10,511 nucleotides of DNA from Clostridia bacterium. Its GTDB lineage: Bacteria; Bacillota; Clostridia; Oscillospirales; Butyricicoccaceae. The stretch spans positions 1-10,511 of the forward strand of contig JAFYMQ010000199.1 of the NCBI GenBank assembly GCA_017556565.1, given 5' to 3'. Of the stretch, positions 5,959 through 10,511 are shown one piece after another (positions within the stretch are counted from its first letter, which is position 1; every line of letters begins with the position of its first letter). The position numbers and the translations under genes were made by a program. The notes beneath the pieces are model-generated. The model worked only from the letters and a program-made list of their open reading frames with translations, did not search any database and had not been told where the DNA came from.

Positions 5959-7814
5959 GTGAAATATCCGCACAGAATATATGCCTGTCGTTTGGCGAAA
6001 ACGAAATATTAAAAGACCTGTCATTTGAGGTATTTGCAGGCGAGCGTGTGGGTCTTGTAGGTCCCAACGGCTGCGGCAAATCCACCCTGCTCAAGCTTAT
6101 CGCAGGTGAATTAAGCGCCGATGCAGGTTTTATTGCCATACCCTCAAACCGCACAGTCGGCATACTCAAGCAGCTGCCCGACTACCCTGCCGAGATAACC
6201 GTGCGGCAGGTACTGTGGAGCGCTTTTGAGCGGATCGAGCAGCTTGGTGAGACCCTGCGCCGTCTGGAAGCCGACATGGCAGAGGGCAAAGATATAGATA
6301 TGCACGCCTACGGTCACAAGCAGACGGCTTTTGAGGCAATGGGCGGCTACGAGCTGGACGTGCGCTACAACATGATGACCAACGGTCTGCGTATCACTCC
6401 GGAGATGCAGGATCGGTCTTTTATGAGTCTGTCGGGCGGTGAAAAGACCCGAGTCAGCCTTGCAAGACTGATGCTGTCGGGTACCGATATACTGCTGCTG
6501 GACGAGCCTACCAACCATCTGGATATAGACTCTATCGAGTGGCTGGAAAACTGGCTTGTCACCTACAAGGGTGCTGTGCTGATAGTATCACACGACAGAT
6601 ATTTTCTTGACAAAGTCACCACACGCACACTTGAGCTCTACGACAAAGCCATAGTATCCTGGCCGGGCAACTATTCGTATTTTGCCGAGCGCAGAGACGA
6701 ACTTGCCGCCCAGCTTGAGAGCGCAAAACGCCGTCAGGACAAAGAAATCGCCCGTCTCAGCGAGATAAGCGAGCGCATGAAGGGTTGGGGTATGGGCAAC
6801 AAAAAGGTCATGAAAAAGGCCTTTGCCATCCAAAAGCGCGTTGAGCGTATGGAGCGCATCAAGACCCTCAAGCGCGAGCGCAAGATGTCGGGCAGATTCA
6901 GTGAGGCAGAGCGCTCGGGTGACGAGGTATTCAATATCGAGCATCTTACCGTGGGACATGCTCCCCGCAAGCTTATAGAGGATTTTTCGGCTATGGTGCT
7001 CAGAGGTGAGCGTATAGCCATCGTAGGCCCCAACGGCTGCGGCAAGACCACCCTGCTCGAGGTTATTATGCGTGAGCAGTCACCCATGGGCGGATACATA
7101 TTTGACGGCACGGGAGTCAAAAAAGGCTACCTGCCTCAGGTAGTGTCATTTGCCAATCCCTACCGCAATATTCTTGATACCATGCTTTTTGAGACAGGCG
7201 CCAGCACCCAGCAGGCACGCGACAGACTTGCCGTGTACGATTTCAGAGGCGAAGAGGTATTCAAAGAAGTGTCCGTCCTCTCCGGCGGTGAAAAGACCCG
7301 TCTGCAGCTGTGTCTGTTCATGGGCAAGAGCGTCAATACCCTGTTCCTTGACGAGCCTACCAACCATCTGGACATTCTGTCCCGTCAGTGGGTAGAGGAT
7401 GCCATAGACGAGTACTCGGAGACCTTGATTTTTGTCAGCCACGACAGATATTTTATCGATCGTTTTGCCACACGCATCTGGCTTGTTGAGGATGGGCATA
7501 TAACCGATTTTGACGGTGGCTGGGAAGCTCTGCGTGAAATGCTGCGCCGCCGCGAAATTATGGAAAAGGCCGCAAAGCAGCAGCCCTCCCCCTCCGCAAA
7601 GCCAAAAGAAGATAAAAAACCGCAAAAATCCAACTCCCAAAAGGAGAAAAAACAGCTTGCAGCCAAGATTGCCGCCGCGGAAAAGCGGCTTGAGCAGATC
7701 GAGCGCGAGATGGAAGAATACGCCTCCGATTATGTCAAGCTTGGCGCTCTGTATGAGGAAAAAGAAGAGCTTGAGATGCAGCTGCTTGAGCTGTATGAGC
7801 TCAGCGAAAGCTGA
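5955..7814 (+). CDS. ABC-F family ATPase (ribosome-associated translation factor type)
   Basis: This is a 619-residue soluble protein with two tandem ABC ATPase domains and no membrane segments, the ABC-F layout. These proteins bind the ribosomal E site and modulate stalled or initiating ribosomes; some give antibiotic resistance by target protection. Domain 1 has Walker A GPNGCGKST (36-44), signature LSGGE (159-163), Walker B ILLLDEPTNHLD (179-190) with catalytic Glu184, and switch His213. A basic helical linker (about 245-325), the region that contacts tRNA in known members, leads to domain 2. Domain 2 has Walker A GPNGCGKTT (358-366), signature LSGGE (442-446), Walker B LFLDEPTNHLD (463-473) with Glu467, and His497. 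After a Lys/Pro/Ser-rich tether (about 543-567), a charged coiled coil (568-617) ends the protein, as in Uup and YdiF types. No ribosome-binding site is obvious; ATGA overlap with the upstream gene suggests coupling. I read it as housekeeping rather than resistance. Confidence 0.94.
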   Translation: MSEISAQNICLSFGENEILKDLSFEVFAGERVGLVGPNGCGKSTLLKLIAGELSADAGFIAIPSNRTVGILKQLPDYPAEITVRQVLWSAFERIEQLGETLRRLEADMAEGKDIDMHAYGHKQTAFEAMGGYELDVRYNMMTNGLRITPEMQDRSFMSLSGGEKTRVSLARLMLSGTDILLLDEPTNHLDIDSIEWLENWLVTYKGAVLIVSHDRYFLDKVTTRTLELYDKAIVSWPGNYSYFAERRDELAAQLESAKRRQDKEIARLSEISERMKGWGMGNKKVMKKAFAIQKRVERMERIKTLKRERKMSGRFSEAERSGDEVFNIEHLTVGHAPRKLIEDFSAMVLRGERIAIVGPNGCGKTTLLEVIMREQSPMGGYIFDGTGVKKGYLPQVVSFANPYRNILDTMLFETGASTQQARDRLAVYDFRGEEVFKEVSVLSGGEKTRLQLCLFMGKSVNTLFLDEPTNHLDILSRQWVEDAIDEYSETLIFVSHDRYFIDRFATRIWLVEDGHITDFDGGWEALREMLRRREIMEKAAKQQPSPSAKPKEDKKPQKSNSQKEKKQLAAKIAAAEKRLEQIEREMEEYASDYVKLGALYEEKEELEMQLLELYELSES

Positions 7815-7841
7815 TTTCGTATTTGTTATACCAAAATCATT

Positions 7842-7887
7842 AAACCACCCGTCTTTTGGCAGAAAAAAGACGGGTGGTTTTTATTTT
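7842..7887 (+). terminator. Strong intrinsic terminator of the five-gene operon
   Basis: AAACCACCCGTCTTTT (7842-7857) pairs fully with 7865-7880 around a 7-base loop and is followed by TTATTTT. The stem is 16 bp with a GC-rich core, and it lies 27 bases after the ABC-F stop. Confidence 0.93.
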
Positions 7888-7926
7888 ACAATTGTATTAC
7901 AAATCATCCAAATCCCGTTCTGTCGG

Positions 7927-7955
7927 TAGACAATCCACTATGTATATGTTATAGT
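7927..7955 (+). promoter_or_regulatory. Predicted promoter of the secreted-protein unit
   Basis: TAGACA (7927-7932) and TATAGT (7950-7955) are 17 bases apart, with TG one base before the -10 (7947-7948). A second extended -10, TG-A-TAGAAT (7958-7966), lies 11 bases on but has no -35 match. It is the same 9-base string as in the promoter at 2081-2089. The region stands alone after a terminator, so this unit needs its own promoter. Confidence 0.5.
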
Positions 7956-7973
7956 TATGATAGAATAACTATA
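7950..7973. promoter_or_regulatory. 9-bp inverted repeat over the -10: candidate operator
   Basis: TATAGTTAT (7950-7958) and ATAACTATA (7965-7973) are perfect reverse complements separated by 6 bases. The dyad covers the predicted -10 and the expected start point, a typical place for a repressor. As RNA it would be a weak AT hairpin without a T-tract, so a DNA operator is the more likely reading. No regulator gene is adjacent. Confidence 0.45.
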
Positions 7974-8007
7974 TAGTGTTATCTGTGAACTTTTGCATAG
8001 ATTTATC

Positions 8008-8013
8008 AGGAGG
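8008..8013 (+). promoter_or_regulatory. Ribosome-binding site that fixes a GTG start
   Basis: AGGAGG lies five bases before the GTG at 8019. The reading frame from that GTG begins directly with a signal-peptide-like MKKQLLLFLP, which supports this start. Confidence 0.85.
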
Positions 8014-8018
8014 CTCCC

Positions 8019-9530
8019 GTGAAAAAACAATTATTGCTTTTCCTGCCGATTATGATAATATGCAGCCTATCTCTGTTTATGGTTATTAACGCGCAGGGAG
8101 TTCCCACAGTGTCGGTCTCTGCATCCCAGACCACTTTGGAACAAAGCGACAAATCACAGGTTGTTGAGTTCACCGTTATGCTTTCCAACAAAAGTCCCGT
8201 TGCACGCGATATTGCGGGCGTGGATTTTACCCTTGTGTCCGACAGTCCCTATCTGCGGCTTGACGAAAAGCCGCTGGAGCTGACCGATGCTTTTGCTTAT
8301 ACCGCAGCATCAAACAGCACACCGGAAATAGGTACGTTGGAAAGCTATCTCTCTCAGGAACTCAGCACCTCTGCCGTCACTTATAAGGATGCCAAGTTTA
8401 CCGCGCTGAAGATGAGTGGCACCTCCCCCGCCGCCGTACCCTACACCGAGTTTACGCTGATCAAGATCAAGGCTTTCCTGTCCCCCGATGCCCCCGCCGG
8501 CAAGTATACCGTCACAGCTGCAGATTTTACCGCAGCAGATGTTAACGGCGACGCCATCATTACCGACAGTTTTTCCTGCACAATTGAAGTTGTTGAGCCT
8601 ATCGTTTCGGTTGGCGAGACATTTACCACCTATTACCTGACCCTGCAGGGCAATACCGTAGACGGTCAGGGCGGTGATATCGGCATCAACCTCAAGATGA
8701 AGCTTACCGATGAGCTGCTTGACGATACCGACGCTTACGTCAACGTTGAGTACAACAACACCACCTCTCAGGTACCCCTCAGCGAGCTGAACTATGACAG
8801 CGCATCCGATACCTATATACTGTCCACTCCCATCAAAGCCGCACACATGACCAAGCCGGTTACAGTTGCGGTATACAACGGCAAGGGCGAACACGGCGCA
8901 AGCCTGACCTATTCGATCAAAGGCTACTGCGATATGATACTTGAGCACTACGCCGACTACTACCCCACTCTGGTGCCCATGATCCACGCAATGCTCAACT
9001 ACGGCGCCTCCGCACAGACCTATTTTGAGGTTGACACCGACATGCTGGCAAACAGCGGTCTCAGTCAGGAAGACGGCTGGGGTCAGATAGAAAGTGTCAC
9101 ATCTATCGACAATGTTGCTCCCACGGTATTCAACGGCAAGTATGAAGACGTCGGTTTTACAAACCACACCATCTCCCTGATACTCAATGCCGAAACCGTT
9201 ATCGAGCACTATGTAACCCTCAACAAGAGCGAAAATATCGAGAACTATGAGTTCAAGGTAGACGGCAAACCTATATCCCCCGTACAGTACGGAGACAGAT
9301 ACAGACTGATCATTGACCGTATCCTGGCATCCAAGCTGCACAACGGCTATACACTGAGCGTAAAACGCATCAGCGACGGCTCTGTATATGAGGTAACCTA
9401 CAGCGCCATGAACTATGTCGAAGCAGCCTACGGCATCTACAAAGATTATCCCCAGTATTCATCACTCTGCAATCTGCTCAAGAGCATATACCTGTATAAC
9501 AACGCCGCAAGAACCTATTTTGGAAAGTGA
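8019..9530 (+). CDS. Secreted protein: cohesin-like domain plus two repeated beta/helical modules
   Basis: I do not recognise a named protein here. The 503 residues start with a signal peptide: Lys2-Lys3, a hydrophobic core at 5-24, and likely cleavage after Ala25. There is no lipobox, LPXTG, dockerin pair or C-terminal membrane helix, so it is probably released or held non-covalently. Residues 29-193 look like a cohesin-type beta-sandwich: VSVSASQTTLEQSDKSQVV at the start, FTLIKIKAFLSPDAPAGKYT in the middle, and ADVNGDAI near the end. Two further modules follow (about 200-336 and 366-503). Each has a predicted beta part and a roughly 40-residue helical tail, ending AMLNYGASAQTYF (324-336) and YNNAARTYFGK (493-503). 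This YF-ending tail is, from memory, common in surface proteins of gut Clostridia. Start is GTG. A 41-residue peptide gene follows after 10 bases in the same unit. Confidence 0.8.
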   Translation: MKKQLLLFLPIMIICSLSLFMVINAQGVPTVSVSASQTTLEQSDKSQVVEFTVMLSNKSPVARDIAGVDFTLVSDSPYLRLDEKPLELTDAFAYTAASNSTPEIGTLESYLSQELSTSAVTYKDAKFTALKMSGTSPAAVPYTEFTLIKIKAFLSPDAPAGKYTVTAADFTAADVNGDAIITDSFSCTIEVVEPIVSVGETFTTYYLTLQGNTVDGQGGDIGINLKMKLTDELLDDTDAYVNVEYNNTTSQVPLSELNYDSASDTYILSTPIKAAHMTKPVTVAVYNGKGEHGASLTYSIKGYCDMILEHYADYYPTLVPMIHAMLNYGASAQTYFEVDTDMLANSGLSQEDGWGQIESVTSIDNVAPTVFNGKYEDVGFTNHTISLILNAETVIEHYVTLNKSENIENYEFKVDGKPISPVQYGDRYRLIIDRILASKLHNGYTLSVKRISDGSVYEVTYSAMNYVEAAYGIYKDYPQYSSLCNLLKSIYLYNNAARTYFGK

Positions 9531-9540
9531 GGATCCCACG

Positions 9541-9666
9541 ATGAACAAGCAATACGAAACTCCCCGGGCCGAAATCATAGAGATCAAGGTAGAGGATATA
9601 ATGAACGAGTCCAACAAGCTGCCCGAAATCCCCGTCGGCGGCCTGCAGTCCTACAAGTTTGACTGA
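9541..9666 (+). CDS. 41-residue peptide with a near-C-terminal Gly-Gly, function unknown
   Basis: The gene starts at ATG 9541, with GAGG eight bases upstream overlapping the stop of the secreted-protein gene, and ends at TGA 9664. The frame is open further upstream, but only as a shadow of the previous gene; homology to similar short peptides begins at MNKQYETPRAEIIEI. The peptide is acidic in its first half (EIIEIKVEDIMNES, residues 11-24). Its tail is LPEIPVGG (27-34) followed by seven residues, LQSYKFD. It has no signal peptide, membrane helix or cysteine. The opening pattern, basic start then YETP and a charged IEI-type strand, resembles short unnamed peptides I recall from Clostridia genomes. 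A leader with a Gly-Gly cleavage site is conceivable, but there is no peptidase-transporter or modifying enzyme in view. A terminator follows within 26 bases. Confidence 0.65.
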   Translation: MNKQYETPRAEIIEIKVEDIMNESNKLPEIPVGGLQSYKFD

Positions 9667-9691
9667 GATAGTATAATAGTGAAAAATAAAG

Positions 9692-9724
9692 AAAGCAGGA
9701 GTTCAAAATGAACTCCTGCTTTTT
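9692..9724 (+). terminator. Intrinsic terminator after the 41-residue peptide gene
   Basis: AAAGCAGGAGTTCA (9692-9705) pairs with 9709-9722 around the loop AAA, and the T-run continues to 9724. The opposite strand also carries a T-rich tail after the stem, so it may work in both directions. Confidence 0.9.
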
Positions 9725-9752
9725 GGTTGGTGTTGTTGTAGAATGAAAAAAT

Positions 9753-10109
9753 ATGACCAATACAAAGGCCGAGATCGCAGCGGATTTTACCGAGCTGATT
9801 TTTGCAGACGAAAATACCCTCCGCACATTTGTGGAGGCAAACTCCAAAACTCTCGATGGCAGAAATCTGTTGCAAAGACCGGCTGATGCTATCCGCAGAA
9901 TTATCGCAAGCCTGAAAAAGACCGAGCTGTCCATAAACACAAAGGCTGTTTCGGAAATGAAGCTTGACTCTGTTATGGACAGACTTGAGTTGGCTGAAAA
10001 GCTGTTCCGTGATGCGCTGAAAGAAGGCGGACAGAACAGATGTGGTTTTTGCCGACACGAAGTATTCTATAAGCGAGACAACAGACGGAAGATTTGCGGC
10101 AGTTGTTGA
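9753..10109 (+). CDS. First piece of a broken mobile-element polyvalent protein (118 codons)
   Basis: This open frame encodes a mostly helical, charged 118-residue product starting MTNTKAEIAADFTELIFAD. From memory, residues 1-92 resemble an internal helical segment of very large phage- or ICE-encoded polyvalent proteins, where a block ending LERAEKLF.DALK precedes the domain found in the next feature. There is no ribosome-binding site before the ATG (the upstream bases are an A-run) and an in-frame TGA lies two codons upstream. The start therefore looks accidental and the true 5' part is missing. The last 22 residues show CGFC (97-100) and CGSC (115-118), a CxxC-x14-CxxC zinc-ribbon pattern. 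However, another frame over the same bases (from 10021) carries what looks like the real continuation, so this tail is probably a frameshift product. Translation of the piece is doubtful. Confidence 0.5.
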   Translation: MTNTKAEIAADFTELIFADENTLRTFVEANSKTLDGRNLLQRPADAIRRIIASLKKTELSINTKAVSEMKLDSVMDRLELAEKLFRDALKEGGQNRCGFCRHEVFYKRDNRRKICGSC

Positions 10110-10511
10110 CAATGACATTCTTGCCAATATCGACACAAGCTCTTGGGACGATGTAAAAAAAGAGGCAGCCAAGCAAGCCGCTTCTGATGCACTCAAGCAA
10201 TTCAGCGAAGGCATTGTTGTAGACGGAATCACTCGTAAGCTCAATCGTACTTCTCGAAGGGAATACACTCGCTCTAATTACACCGAGCGACTGTTCAAGA
10301 AAGCCCCGAAAGTGTTTGCAGATAAGATGAGGGCTGCTGAAGTTCCCGATGACATTGTTATTGCAGCTACGGATTGGAGTCGAGATGGTGGGCTGCCGCA
10401 CCAGAGAGCAGACAATTTTGTTGACTTTGACCACGGCAAGACCCTGATCGTGTCCGGCGATGCAAAGTACAGCGCAGAAGTGGTAGTCGGTATTACCGAT
10501 GCTGGCGAGGC
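10021..10511 (+). pseudogene. Second piece of the broken polyvalent protein, frame +1, cut by window edge
   Basis: The frame is open from just after a TGA at 10018-10020 to the window end, 163 codons without a stop. It is +1 relative to the preceding piece. It reads ADTKYSISETTDGRFAAVVD, then NIDTSSWDDVKKEAAKQAA, later SRREYTRSNYTERLF, ADKMRAAEVPDDIVIAATDW, and RADNFVDFDHGKTLIVSGDA followed by KYSAEVVVGITDAGE. From memory this matches a conserved alpha/beta domain in large phage and ICE polyvalent proteins of gut Firmicutes; I cannot name the Pfam entry with certainty. There is no usable start codon at its beginning: the first ATG is about 100 codons in, after most of the domain. A one-base insertion or two-base deletion between about 10021 and 10055 would explain the split. 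A candidate is the T-run at 10046-10050. A programmed +1 shift is possible but less likely, because the 5' part also lacks signals. Confidence 0.6.

Noticed and set aside
8063..8065. Cys15 of the secreted protein as a lipoprotein cysteine.
   Set aside because: It lies in the middle of the hydrophobic core without a lipobox pattern. Cleavage after Ala25 is more natural.
8538..8571. ADVNGDAIITD in the secreted protein as a dockerin calcium loop.
   Set aside because: Dockerins need a pair of such loops with helices. Only one D-x-N-x-D is present, and it sits where cohesin-type domains carry a similar end strand.
8310..9341. A 343-codon minus-strand frame opposite the secreted-protein gene.
   Set aside because: Low-complexity, Gly/Val-rich antisense translation with no ribosome-binding site. 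The sense gene has a signal peptide, repeats and proper signals.
9672..9677. TATAAT between the peptide gene and its terminator, as a promoter for the remnant.
   Set aside because: No -35 at a suitable distance, and any transcript would meet the hairpin at 9692 at once.
9651..10434. Minus-strand frames of 205, 153 and 118 codons at the right end.
   Set aside because: They are antisense to the remnant pieces and cross the terminator hairpin. No coherent domains were seen.

Overview
The window looks like a chromosomal segment of a gut-type Clostridia bacterium (Bacillota), probably in the Ruminococcaceae/Oscillospiraceae. This is an inference. It rests on clostridial-type GGAGG ribosome-binding sites, TTG and GTG starts, a short ProB without a PUA domain, a secreted protein with a cohesin-like domain and YF-ending helical repeats, and a mobile-element remnant of a kind I recall from gut Firmicutes. 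There are ten protein-coding units or gene pieces, and I saw no rRNA, tRNA or CRISPR.

Layout. (1) Positions 1-1989, minus strand: proB and proA, which turn glutamate into glutamate semialdehyde on the way to proline; proA runs off the left edge. (2) Positions 1990-2129: a compact divergent control region with a good extended -10 promoter on each strand. (3) Positions 2130-7814, plus strand: an apparent five-gene operon. It holds two tandemly duplicated PuuD-like gamma-glutamyl hydrolases (C26 class I amidotransferase fold), peptidase T, an AI-2E family membrane protein with a TTG start, and an ABC-F ATPase that overlaps it by ATGA. A strong intrinsic terminator at 7842-7887 closes it. (4) Positions 7888-9724: a second transcription unit with its own promoter and a 9-bp dyad over the -10. 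It encodes a 503-residue secreted protein and then a 41-residue peptide, ending in another intrinsic terminator. (5) Positions 9725-10511: the broken remains of a large phage- or ICE-type polyvalent protein, now split over two frames, cut off on the left and running off the right edge.

How the genes may work together. ProBA consumes glutamate. The divergent operon starts with enzymes expected to release glutamate from gamma-glutamyl compounds and a tripeptidase that frees amino acids. The shared control region could therefore balance glutamate and peptide salvage against proline synthesis. This is inference from position and family only. The membrane protein and ABC-F are probably translationally coupled, but nothing in the sequence ties them mechanistically to peptide salvage.

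The least explained items are the 41-residue peptide with a near-terminal Gly-Gly, the bipartite secreted protein before it with a dyad at its promoter, and the frameshifted mobile remnant. In that remnant an apparent CxxC-x14-CxxC zinc ribbon is probably a by-product of the frameshift. I do not see a convincing complete new defence or biosynthetic system.
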